From Erythrocercus mccallii (lineage: Eukaryota; Chordata; Aves; Passeriformes; Dicruridae): a stretch of 64,000 nt of DNA. How positions within the stretch are numbered: the stretch's first letter is position 1; the number at the start of each line of letters is the position of its first letter. Under the pieces are notes generated by a model. It did no database searches. It saw only the letters and a program-made list of their open reading frames with translations, and was not told the origin of the DNA. Below are positions 49,974 through 62,800 of this stretch, in pieces. Position numbers and translations under genes: made by a program. The DNA is taken from assembly GCA_013397435.1 (NCBI GenBank), contig VZRG01000030.1:1073477-1137476 (forward strand), written 5' to 3'.

Positions 49974-52900
49974 TATTTGTACATGTTTTGCAGCTTCATG
50001 AGCCTGTGTATGTCAAGAAGTACTAAGCAGCATGAAAGCAGGAGGGAAGCCACACTGACAGAGATCTGCAAACCAGTAGTGAAATGGTGATTTACATGTC
50101 ATTTACCAAAGGCGCTGGCCAGCTTGCTAGTCCTGCTCTATTCAATACTGTTAGCTTAAATTTCATAGGGATAAATGTCACCCCATAATCTTTGGATAAT
50201 CCCAACCCAACAGCAACCTCAGTGACATTTTTAATTATGGTGAACTGTTGCAGCATATACTTAGCTTCTATTTTGGATATGAGTGTTATGTTACATAACA
50301 GTTCTGACAAATGTATTAGAAAAATTGGCCTATCTGTTAAAAAAAACCCCACACCTAATACTTGCATTTGTCTCTGAACACCAAGCAGCATTCTTCATTC
50401 CTAAAGTTTTATGTCCTAAGAACAGGTTATTTGCTCCCATTTCTGTTCCCTTCTCTTCCTTTGGGCAAAATGTGATTTGAAGAAAAGCCTGAATGCATTT
50501 GCAATCCTCCACGTGTAAAGTCTTGGATAATAATTTTCTGACAACAGCCTTACAATAAGGCATGCCAGTCCACTTCTTGTCCTATTGTTCAGATTTGTCT
50601 GCACCAGCTGGAACATGCCACATTAACATTTTTCCCAAGACCTTTTTACATTCTGCTATGACAAGCTATCAGCAGAATCTCTGCCTGTGGTAGCTCTGAG
50701 ACCAAAAGTATACAAAAAAAACCTACTGCCACACTGGAAAAAGGAATCACAAAGAGAAAACAAAGAAGAAAAAAATGAAAACATTAGCAGTCTAAGGTAA
50801 CATAGAGTAATAAATAATGAAAAACACCATCCCCTCCTCTTGAAGAGAATTCTTATGCAGAATATTAGTCATTACATAGGATGGAAGAATGAGACTGTAC
50901 ATGAGAAGACTCAGAAGAAAACAGACAAGAACCAGCAGTGGGTATGATAAATAAAGCTGATAAAATACAAGTAAGCTTTAAACATCAAAATTCTAAGGCA
51001 GGAAATGGAATTACTCTAAGATATAGCAATTTATCCCCCTATATTTAGCTCTGGAAACAACATTTATGTCTATATTATCTGGGCGTAAATGCCAAAGATG
51101 GGAATTCCAAGGAGAGAGAAGAAAATGTTTTTTCATTTTGGACTTGCATAGGGCTGAAAACACATCTGTGCAGATAACAGTACACAATTTTTTCTCTACG
51201 TGGGTATGACATTTCTGATGCCAACAATGAAAGCTGATCCCAGCTGTTAAACAGCTGTAGATCTCTACTGCACCCACTCCAGCAGTGATGGTATCATTGC
51301 CATGTCTCCTTTGATGAATGATGGCAGGCTGGTCACTGCAGTGTGGAATGCAGGAGGAGGAGAGCAGATCAATACGTTTGCCTGGAGTTGATTTTTGCCA
51401 GCAGTACCCATAGTTCTGAGCAGGTTTTACAAGTTGATCTATTAAACCCAGACTAATTTCAACAAAGTAAGATTGTTTCAAGATACACTAAAAAATTTAT
51501 AAATTTCTAGGAGGCACTAACTACTGACCACAAATTTAGTTTTCATGAAAACCATCTTTATATCTCAACTTCTGATTATCACATTGCAGAAAAAATTAAG
51601 CACAAAACTAGTAAATTATTTAGCCATTATAAAAAGGAGAAGATGGAAAAATAATATGGGTCATTAGATAGTTTTGATTTTTAAATCAATGCTTGATTGC
51701 CAAGCTATTAAAGGAAAGTTGACTTCTTTATGTTTAGCAACTTAAAGCAATCACTTTTCAGCAGGCGTCCAAAACTTTGGTGGGTTTTTTAAGGTTTGAA
51801 TTGTACAATCTGTGAAGTTTTTATGCAAGAAGCGCTAGTACCTTTAGCTCTGTATATTCACTTTTTGGACTGAAGGGTGTTCAGTATTTGACACCGTCAA
51901 TTTGACCCTTACAAAGAATGAATGATGGCACCAGAAGTTTACTCATTCTACCATTGACTGCCAATAAAACTACTCTATGCCCAAGAAGGTCTGAGGGAAA
52001 CTGAATAGAGAAAGAGACAAAGCACAGCAAAGGAGCACTTCAACCTAGTGTCCTCCCTACATGAGGAGTCTGCAAGGGTCCAGTAAGAAACAATCCAGTA
52101 GAAAGCACTAAAAAAGAAAAGTAACTGCATACCATGTAGCAGAGCATCTGTCTATGAATTCAGAAACTAGTGAGTTTACAACATAGATGTCATTTATCCT
52201 TGCAGAATTGTGTACATTTTTTTTTCTAAAGTGTCTGACTGTCATAAAATAAAACCACTGAGCTGAATCATATGATGAACATATGATTTTTTTTTAAATT
52301 AAATATTAAATTTCAGATGGAAAAAACTTTTTCCCTTTGCTTAATTAATTCAGACTTGATTTTCTGGACAAGATTGCCCACTGCCTACCTCTTTAGACAA
52401 AGCATCCTGAAAATTTCACTTAGATAGTTTAAATCACTGTAATTGTAAAACCAAAACCAAACCAAACATTAAAAAAAATAAATAAAATAAACCCAAACGC
52501 CAAAATATATTCTTATTTTGCTCACTAGATTCAAAGTAGAAATGTCTTGAAATAAACCATATGATGGAGATTTCAGCTCAGATTACACCACCCTGCACAT
52601 TTAACTCAGGTAGTCACTTCACTTTTCAGGACTGCACAATTATGAAGGAAGAAATCAAGACAGATTGTAATAAAAATTGAACCTGATTATCCTGATGAAA
52701 GATCTGAGGGAATCACATCTGTAAGCAAGTGTTATCCTTGACTTTTTCTCAGTAGAGACACTATTCAGGAAACATTCCTCTTGAATCTAAACATTGAAAA
52801 CTCTGGATTTGTAGAGGCAGTATTGTGGATTGTAATTGCAAGGAGTAGATAGCATTCAGAAAAAAATATTCACTTTGTGCTCTGGGCAATCCAATTTTGA

Positions 52901-53490
52901 CAGTGATTTTTAACTATAAACTTTGCCTCAATTTGTCACTTTCATAAGTCATCCTATTTTGCAGAATAGAATCAGTGGATGATGACAAGAGTAAAAATTA
53001 ACTTATTTTTACGTGATTTCCCAATTGCCTTATAGGAAAAGGAAACATAAGGGCAGAATGAAGAAACAAAGGAAAATAAAAAGTACCACACAATTCAGAA
53101 GCAAGTAGGTGGTTTTTCAAGAGCTTAATAAACACTAGCAGACTTGAAAGATGCTGCATTTCCATCAGGTCATGTTGCTGAAACATTTTAGAGGGGGAAC
53201 AGCAGGCCCAAGGAGTTGGGAGTGGATTGCAGGTCTTCTGCTTCATTCAAATAGAGCCTTAATGCTATGTAATGTTAGGAAGTTACTGTAAAATCACCAT
53301 TTTTCACCTGCTTTCCATTTGTGTGAAATGAAATGATAGTACAAACCAAACTTGAAGCAAACTAGAACATGAACCACAAAAGTATTACAAACCACATTAA
53401 TTGCATTTTAGAAATACAGTTGGCCCTTACCCAAATGGACAAGTTACATAACCTTTTGAATCTTAGTAGAGGACCCTCTGGCTAAAATAG
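49974..53490. other. AT-rich unique DNA without recognised genes
   Basis: No recognised gene or repeat beyond an A-rich tract at 52,448-52,497. The 156-codon minus-strand open frame at 51,011-51,481 has a mixed composition with several Cys and His residues in one part, but no domain order I know. It could be a decayed gene piece, a very old repeat or chance. Confidence 0.5.
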
Positions 53491-53850
53491 CACAGAATCA
53501 CATAATCAATTATGTTGGAAAACACCTCTGAGATCATCAGATCCAATCTCTGGCCTAACACCATGTCAACTAGAAAATGGCACTAAGTGCCACATCCAGT
53601 CTTCCCTTAAATGCCACCAGGACAGTGACTGCAGCACCTCCCTTGGCAGTCCATTCTGGTCCATGTCCATTCTAATCACTATGTCTGTGAAAAAATTCTT
53701 CTTGATGTCCAACCTAAACCTCCCCTGGTGCAGCTTAAGAGTACATCCTCTTGTTCTGTCCTGTCACTGATTGCCTGCAGGAAGAGGCTGACGCTCAGCT
53801 GTTCACAGCCTCCTTTCAGGTAGTTGTAGAGGTCTATGTAAGGCAGCCTG
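53491..53850 (-). mobile_element. CR1 LINE 3' end (minus strand)
   Basis: It begins CACAGAATCACATAATCA, then 'tatgttggaaaacacctctgagatcatc', 'ccaatctctggcctaacac', 'gactgcagcacctcccttggcag', 'gtgaaaaaattcttcttgatgtccaacctaaacctcccctgg' and 'cctcctttcaggtagttgtagag'. All are CR1 tail blocks in normal order. Only the 3' untranslated and adjacent region is present, so it is a 5'-truncated copy. The 75-codon minus open frame at 53,679-53,906 is within it. The 5' end near 53,850 is approximate. Confidence 0.9.
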
Positions 53851-56800
53851 AAGAACTTTCCAATACAGTGCATTATGCTATGTCTACTCAGAGAATTCAT
53901 AGCCAAATTTCTAAAGTCTGATATCTTTATTAACAGAGAACCAGATTTTTCTCTCTACTACTGCCCTGTACTGGAGGAACCAGAAATGCCCAAAAACCAT
54001 CAATGGAAATTTCTTTCAGAGCAATTCCCAAAGCAGTATACAGTATGTATTGGAGTTAGGAAGGCTTTCTGCACAGATTGTACATTCAAAGAGAAACTTT
54101 AGTAAATGTAATGTAATTTACCCCCAAGTCTGCTCAGGGGCATCATGTAACCCCAGTACACCTTCCCTACTGTTTTCTCCTTGCAGTTTTGTCTCGAAGA
54201 GGAGAAGTATTCTTTCATTGTTGGTGGTCTTTATTTTACCTTCAATTAAAAGCCATGAAAGTAACAGTCAAAGCATTTTTGTCTCTCTAAAGATGTTTGG
54301 ATACACTGAACGTAGTAAACTAAAGTTTATTTCCTAGCTCTAGAAATCAGAGCAACAAAGGCTGCAAGGGGCAATAAAACCCAAGACCCAGCTCTAATTT
54401 AATTTGCTCTGCTTAACAAAGGTATAACTCTCTCACAATTTACTTCACTTAAAGTAAAAAATATTGACTGCAGAAAAAATATGATAGAGACTATAAACAA
54501 AAGTAGCCATTTTATGGGAAATTAAATGGTTGAGAAAGTATTTTTTGCAGACAGTTTCATACACTCTTTCCCACTGATACACTTTCAAAAAACCTCATGG
54601 ATAACTCCACTGCTCATTCCATTGCCAAAGGACAATGACAAGTTGTACAAAGCTTCCCTAAAGAGTTATCCAGCTAAAGTTTCATGGGCTTGGGAGGAAT
54701 GGTTTAGGAGACAGGCATTTCTATTGGTATGTGAAGACTACCGCAATGCTTTTTTCCCTGCTAGGCTTGTGGAGTGGAGGAAAAAACATTGGCTTTCAAA
54801 GTTTTTATATTCCAAAGCATAATTTCATCTCAGGTAGGATCTCTGGTTTTAAAAGGCTTATTGCTTCACTGTTTCTGAGTCATGTTATTATGAGATGTCT
54901 TTCCACATATAGAATTTCCAAAGCATTCATCAAGTGCACAATAACTGTCAGATTTAGAATCCGAGTGAATTAGTTATTCATCGGTGCAGAAGGCTTTTCC
55001 AATCAAAACCCTTTGTCTATCTCTTCCTATAATGAGTATAATGGACTACTTTTCCTTCCAGCACATCCCACACTCACTTCCTCCTAACCCTTGGCCGAGC
55101 TGCTTGTAATGCTAGCATGGAGAGCTCTGAAGATTATGACATCTGGGTAAACCTAAAAAGCAGGGAGAGGTGGAAATATTTAACAACAGCAGCTGCATCC
55201 CATTCAGCTGGCTTGTCAAAGTACATCCTGATTGGAATAAATTACATCTCAGCCTCTGAACACTGGAGAGGAAACATGGTGTTTACAACCTAACACCTAG
55301 TTGGATCAATTCCAAACGGTGACATATGTCACACAAAGTTGTCATGATGAAGCTAACTACAGGTTTCTCTCCAAAATTGAAATCAGTGCATTAGCATTAA
55401 AATACTGATCTTCATTTTGACAGCATCATCACATTAGCATATAATCAACATCACCTTGTAGAGAAATGAAAGATTGATTGTGTTGGTGGAAGACAGGGAT
55501 ACATCTTGAAGAAACATGCTAATACTTTAAAATGGAAAAAAGTCTGCAGAAAGTTATCAAATTTTCCAGATAAGATACCAGATACATTTTCCTCAGCTTC
55601 TATAAAATGATCTCTCTTGAGGAGACTGGCATTTGGAAAACAAATAAAACATAAAATAAAAGTCCTGCTGTGAGTATTAAGAGCAGTCCAAAGCCAGATT
55701 CTGAAAATTTAGCTCCAAGGTTTCATTGCAAGTTTTTCTTTCTCTGTCCCCAAGGTGAAAACTGAATTTTGGTAATTGTCAAACAAAGATTGAAAATAGG
55801 CTACAAGTTAACACCAAAGGCTGCCATGTTACATAAATTAACCATTTAATTAACTGCAGATCAATGCAGACTTCTTGCATCTCAGTTAGCCATCTGTTGG
55901 CCTCTGTTGATCAGAAAAAGGTAGAGGCCTCCTGAATATACAAAACACAGCTACACCTCGTGAACAGGTTCCTGAGGACCTGAGACAAACAGGTCTTAGA
56001 CATCTGCAACTCTTCTTTTTACAACTATATCAGAGTATCAGTCCTAACAAATTTAGCAATGGACAAGGATAACAATCTCTGCACAAGCTCTCTCTACTTA
56101 ACACACAGAACTCAACCATCATAAGCAAAAACGTAAATAAATAAGTCTCACGTTACAGCATTACAAGCATACATGCTTTTTTGTTTGCTACAATAAGGAT
56201 TTGATACTACATGCTTCAGATATTTTACAGTCACACTGAATAGCTACATCTGCTCCAACACAAAAACATAATTTCTACCAACAGAAAATTTAAAAGTTGG
56301 AAAGGAGACAGAAGAATGCCATGGATTCTTCATTTCACTAGATTTACAGCACAACAGTGCTAAGATTTTAGCATTAGCCAAAGATGATGTAACAAAACAG
56401 GTCCTGAACCCAAGTCATGGGAACTTCAACAAACATGAACTAATGCTGAAAAATCATATTCCTTCTTCTCTATGCCCTCATGAGACATTTATTTAGTAAT
56501 TTTAGGGCCCAAATCAAATTTGCCAAAGCATGCATACAAAAGTGACATTAAACAAGTACAAACTATTTGCACAAAAAGAATATTAAGGAGTTTTGGAAAA
56601 TTATTTATCACTTAGAGTTCTGATTGTAGAATTGTAGTACTAAAGGATATTTGTGCCAGGGTGCACACAGTCTAACTTTCCCAGTTTTGAAGGACAGCTC
56701 ATGGCTGAGGATTGCTGCCTTTCAGCACATATCAGCTGGCCAGTTTCCTCAATACCCTTCCAAAAGGTAGTTAAGACTGTGCAATGCTGAGTGGTTTTCT

Positions 56801-59800
56801 GCTTACTCAGTGTTAGGGAGGCAGCCTCTGCTAAGCAGGCATAGTTTTGTCATCAGTCTTTTGAATTTCTAGCTCGATTATGGCAAAGAAAAATTCCTCT
56901 GTTTACCACATCACACAGCAGGTTGTGGCAGTTCTTATCCTTTGTCCCCCTCTACCAGCCTCACTCAGATCAGCTTAATGGTCAACCTCCCACCCTCCTT
57001 CTGGATCCCAAGAATTAAGAAGAAGGCAAATCAACCCCCTGATCTAACCCTTTGACTTCACCTTCATCATTGGGTTGCTTACTTCACTTCCAGAGGCAGC
57101 TGAACAAGTGTGTTGAGCTGTCTACATTTAAGCAGAAAATGACACTGATTGTCACTAAATATAGTGATTGCTGTATGTATGTTTCATTGGAACCACAAGC
57201 TCAAATTAGCCTGTCAGAATTTGACTGTGCCCTGATGCTAACCTGTCAAATAACTCAATTAGCTCAAGAGAATAAAGAAAAGGCTTGTCAAAGCCATCAA
57301 GGCTTTCCATTTGCGCAAGTCCCATCCCTTTGCTCACTGCCTTTATTAAATCTAAATGCATTTCATATTTGCAAATGGGTAGATGCTGTCTCTTCATTCT
57401 CTCTTCCTCAACTCCCTCTTTACTACTACTTTCTAACTGAAAAACTCATCAAATCTGAGGAAAGGAAGAGGAAGTAATTTCTTACAGGTCCTTAAAACCT
57501 GGTTTGCTTATGATGAAAGGAAACACTTACCTGTAGATAAAGCCTTATCAATAGCTCAACTTTGCTTTTCTTGCAGAGATCTAAAAAGTATTAAAATAAT
57601 ATTAGATTTAGAGAAGTGAAAGAGCTGTCTCTTTATAATTCTTTCTCCACAAGTGCATAAAGAAGCACAGCATTTCTTGTCTCATTTCTAGTCTTAGAAA
57701 CTAGCAGAAAAAAAGTGAAATCAAGCTCAGAATTGCTATCTGTTGCCTCAAGGGCACAGCTATGCCTAATGCAAAATTGCAGAGTCACTAATCCCAAGCA
57801 TGTCCAAAACTGACTCAGAGACTGGCAACTCTGAGCTGCAGCTGGATCTACAAAGCAGCCAGCCTGTTCAGACACTCCTTAGCAATGGCATTTTGCATCT
57901 TTTCCCAAGCACTCCCTCTCATCTCCTTCCCAGTTCTTGGCCCTAACTCCACATCACCTCTTTGTAATGTCAAAAACCTTGTAATGATACCAGCTCATCA
58001 GCAATGAGGGAAAACTAAAAAATTGTTAATGGCATATCCTCTTAATCAGGATGGTAGTGGTTTTCCTCCTCTGAAAATGTTTTGATTTGTATAGCTGTTT
58101 AGAAAAAAATAATTAAAAACAACATCAAGTACTATTTTGCTAAGGACAAGACTCATAGAAGAGACTATGAGAACGTGTCATCTAGATCAATCTAAATTTT
58201 CTCTTCGCATTGCTTATCTTACAGGAACATTTCTGCACTTTAACAGAAAATAATTGCTCAGCTTAAAGGCTTCTCCTTTGGCTTTGCTCCTGAAGAGTCT
58301 AATAGGCTGTCAAGTGCATCATGTCATTTAGGAACTAAAATTCGAGAGGGCATTAGAACACTTGCTCCAGTGCACAGTTGTAAATGCCAGTCAAGCCAAA
58401 ACAATCTTCACTGCTTCTACAGTTATGCATGAAAATGCAGATCTGACAGATGCAACCCTTTTTTAAATCAAATAATATCTTCCAAATCCTCTTCTATATA
58501 ATTTGTTGGTGATACACAATAGCTTATATTTGTAAATAAAGCATTTCTAAAGACCATTTTTCATGAACTTTACTTCTGAGGTACCTTGGGGTCCACAAGG
58601 TACCTATAGCCTTAAGTAGCCAGGTTTATTCTGCTGTGTGGTTTGTTGAAGCTTCAACCAAGGGCTGTAAAATGAAAAAAAATCAGTTGCACTGAGCAAG
58701 AGAAAAAAGGGCATGATCAGTGCACTAACATTAAAATATTAATTAGATAGAACATTTAAAATAAATGTTCTTGTGGCATTATTAAATGTTAAATTTTATG
58801 CATACTAAATCATCTTGTAGCCTGTTAAAACAGCTTTTTTCTGTAGCCTAGGAGATGCATAATTAATATATTTTTTCTAGCTGTCCATGTTTAATTATTA
58901 AAAAGTTTGACTAACATTTAGATGGCAAGAGCATAAAAATCTTTTGAAAAGCCTAATCTTTTTGGGAAGAATAGGACTGAAATAAGTAATTTTTATTAGA
59001 CACCTTTTTAATAATAACTTGTTTCAAAATAGTACATATCTGTCTATTTAGCTCTTTCTGAAATCTAGGGTAAGGAGAGGATTTTAATTTCTATCTCTAA
59101 TTTTGAATATATATAGTTTAAGTATCTTCTTGCACTGACAAACAAGGTGAAAGGAAGAGCTAGTTAAGTATGAGAAACTAATTTACAAAATAACTGGAAT
59201 TTTTATTGTTAGCTTGTCTTTGTATATACCAGCCAAAAGTGAGACTTTTAATAACAGTAAAATTTTAACTATAGATTTTAGCTTACAAACCTCTATCCTG
59301 TGTATTTGATACATAGATCCCATTAAAATTAATCAAACATAAACTTATTAAGCAAACAGAAAAAGTTCACACAAACTTGCATTGTCAGAAAGAGAACCCA
59401 AAATGCTGCTGCCAGTTCTGACAGGAGTTATGGGAGGAAATCCCTGTAGGGCTGGTACTGAACACGCATCGGGGTGACACTACAGCTCACATCATACAGC
59501 AGACAAATGCCTTGCATGATTATTGAATCTTGGCATGCACCTATTCCAAACACCTATAGACTCCTATAATGAATGTCATAATATCACTGGTGCACCATTG
59601 CCTTTTCTGGTTCCTATATACTGAAAAAATCAAACCAAACTTAATTGCTAGATACATAATAAGGGAGTAGATGGATGTTCCCCAATAACTGTGGCACAAA
59701 TTTCTAATCCTGCCTTCACAAGGCAAGCCTGCTGGTTGCACATAAAAGTCCATAAAATAGGCAGAAATTCAGAGCAACAACCTCCAAGATTTGGGGTTTG

Positions 59801-62800
59801 AATGCAAGCAAACAGGCATCAAGGGAGGGGTTTCAAAGTGAGAAGTGAACGCTCAGAGCCAGAGTTGATGCCAGCCAGCCTGTTGGCAGCCCAAGGCATG
59901 GCAGCCCACCTCCTGCCAAGCCTCTGGTAGGTGTTATGAAAGTTTTAAGGAAAATTACAATCAGGCAGAGAGAGCAATGAGGTCACTTCAAGGTGGTGGA
60001 GGAGAGTACTGGAACTGCTCACAAGCACCTGTGCTAACAGGAGACAGCACAAAAGTACTCACCTAAGAACTTAAAAAATAAAAAAATTAGGATGTAGGTG
60101 TCTGGCACTGCTGGCTTCCAGATGGTTACTAGAGATGGGAGTTGAGATTTGGGTACACAGACAAAGGTCAGCCAGGTCCTAAGAGTAAAGCTATGGCTTA
60201 TTTTTGATGTCACAGAGAGAAGAGCAAAGTGGCAATAAATGATGTGCAATACAAGGGTGATTGTAGGAGGAATTCATAGTTGTATGCTAAATGGAAGGGG
60301 AAAACACTGGGTTCTTGGAAATAGTTTGATATAAAAGAGAAGAAATTCAGAGAAAAATGTAAGTTTTTTTCCTGTGGGAAGAAGACTCAAGTTAAATGAC
60401 TTTTAACAGAGGAATACAAATTTTAATATGAAAAAAGAGAAAGAAGCAAAATGCAACTTTGCAGCAGCTTTCTAATCACAGGCTAAAAGCTGATTCCTAT
60501 TTTTCCTTGCTTTTCAAAGTATCACAGCATTACCATTTCACAGGAGTCCAGTTAGAACCAGCCCAAGCCTGAATAAATGCAGCAGGAACACTGCTGTTTC
60601 CAATGGGCTTTTCTGGAGCATTTCCTCCCACACCCTCTGAGGGAATAAAACAAGCTGATAGCTGAATAATGTAATCAACAGCAATTCATTGCCTTTAAGT
60701 TTAGCAAATAGGCAGAAAATATGGACTATGGGGTAAAGTACTTTAAAAAAAAACTATTATTCTACAGAAGCAGACTGGGATTTCCTCTGTTAATGAAAAT
60801 TTTAAATAGATATGCAATGAATATACAGTTCAATACTGATCTTCAGGGGATATATACCATAATAGGTATGGAGTTCAAAAACATTAATGGATGCTGGTTG
60901 AAGCATATAGATCTTGTTAAAGAATTTTTTGAGTAAATGTGAAATTGCTAGCCCAGAATCTTTAGCTCCCATCCAAAAACAAAATTAAGCACCCCATTAA
61001 TGCATGCAACTTGTTCCACTAAAAGCGGTGCCTGCTCTTAGTGAGTCAAAGTTCCCACTGCCTTCGGTTTCCTGAAAAACACCACTGACAACTCACGACA
61101 GGAATTATTTCTTCGTTTTCTGTGCCAAAACTGTTTTATTGCAACCCTGCTATATCCTACCTGGCAGTGTGGTGTTAGCGGATGATAGCTTTGATGCCCT
61201 CCTGCCCAGGTTTCTCACTGACAGAACCTGGGCTGACCCTATCCACCCGAAGTGTCTATAAAAGTGTCAGCAAGTCTTGAAGATTACTCCCTGGATTGTG
61301 TAACTCCAGGACAAAATTCACCTAATTCATCATCAAAGGTTACACAGGCAGGAACAGAATTGAAAATACAAATACAGTTAAACAAAACAAACAACCAAAA
61401 ACCAAACAAAACAAAATAAAAGTGTTCAAGTTTCTACCCATATTCTTTAGACGTAGATGCAAGTAGTCAGCAAGTAAAACACAAAAATAGAGGAGGACAT
61501 TGCTATGTTGTGAAAGAGGAAAAAATGAGATAAACAACCAAATTGAGGGGGATAAACTACTGATTAAAAGGCATTTACAGTAGAAATTCCCAGCATAAAG
61601 ACGAATCAGGTATGCTTATTCACCAGAGATCTTTTTAAACTCTTTAGTTAAGCCCACAAAAGAAAGAAAACAGAAGAAATCTGAAGTAAACCTGTAGGGC
61701 TTGGGTTGAGGTTTTTGCATTTATTCTTCATGAGCACTCACCAGTGAGTAAAACTCAGACTCTACTTATAAAAGAATAAACTCAGCATTTAAAAATTAAA
61801 CTGTTACCTTAAGAAATGCAGAATTAAGCTCTGACGGGCTGAAGCACTCCTTTCTTTCTGAAAGATATCACAAGCTAGCTACTGTCAAGTCACAAGTATA
61901 AAAGAGAAGACATGAAATCATGGATGTGAGTGTTCCAGTGCAAGAGCAAGATTTCAGACTTGTTGAAGGTGAAATAAAGGTTTCATACCTCAGATGAATG
62001 TGAGCACACTCAAAGCATTGACACAATTCATTACAAATGGTATGCCATTAAAAAGTTGCTCGCATACACAATTTCATCCTGAGCTTTGTCTTCTGAGAGT
62101 TGATCTTCATAACTTGCTGACAACACTGCAAAATGGTATGTAGGCAACTTGTCCATCTGGATAGTTGAGGTAACAAACTCAGAATTCTTGTTTTGTAGAA
62201 ATTAAGATGTTTCACCACAACTCAAAGTAAAATAAGTAAAAATTTTCCCTATTCTCATACACTTCATGACATGAGAAGAGTAAAATACATTACAGAGTTT
62301 ACTATAGCTATCAGTTGATTTAAAACAAAAGCTAAAATATTTGCCTCATCAGTTTATAAGGGTTGAATCATTTTCTTTTTCTCAGTCAACATGTGTTTCC
62401 ATTGTTGTGAAATATTTTGACAGAACAATTTGATTTTTTCAGTACAAAGAGGTAAAAACATGAAAAGGAAAATATTCTATTATTTTCTATGGAGTAAACT
62501 CCTTGATTATTCAAGCTAGTATTTTAATATCTGAATAACACCTCCTGAATTTTAGCTTCAAATAAAGTCTTAGAATATGATTATACCCCAAATATAAAAT
62601 TAAAGAAATATCATCAACCAGCCTAACTTCTGAGGGTAGAAACATGAAACCTTTAGGACTTTACAGAGCAGCCCAGACCTAATCTATAACCTCAAACAGG
62701 CTCAATATTATTTTACATTGAGTCCAACATATTTTTCAAATACCCTGACTATTCCTAGCACTGGGCATGCTGATCCTCAGTGAGTATTAAATCTCTTCTC

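Noticed and set aside
56625..56720. Possible plus-strand text resembling a CR1 end ('gtagaattgtagtactaaagg')
   Set aside because: Only one short block matches, and the blocks that should follow are absent.
57052..57477. 141-codon plus-strand open frame
   Set aside because: No recognised domain, no promoter or splice context; a frame of this length is expected by chance in 64 kb.
58749..58771. Steroid-receptor type response element
   Set aside because: The arms contain AGAACA and TGTTCT, but the distance between them is 11 bases rather than the 3 needed.
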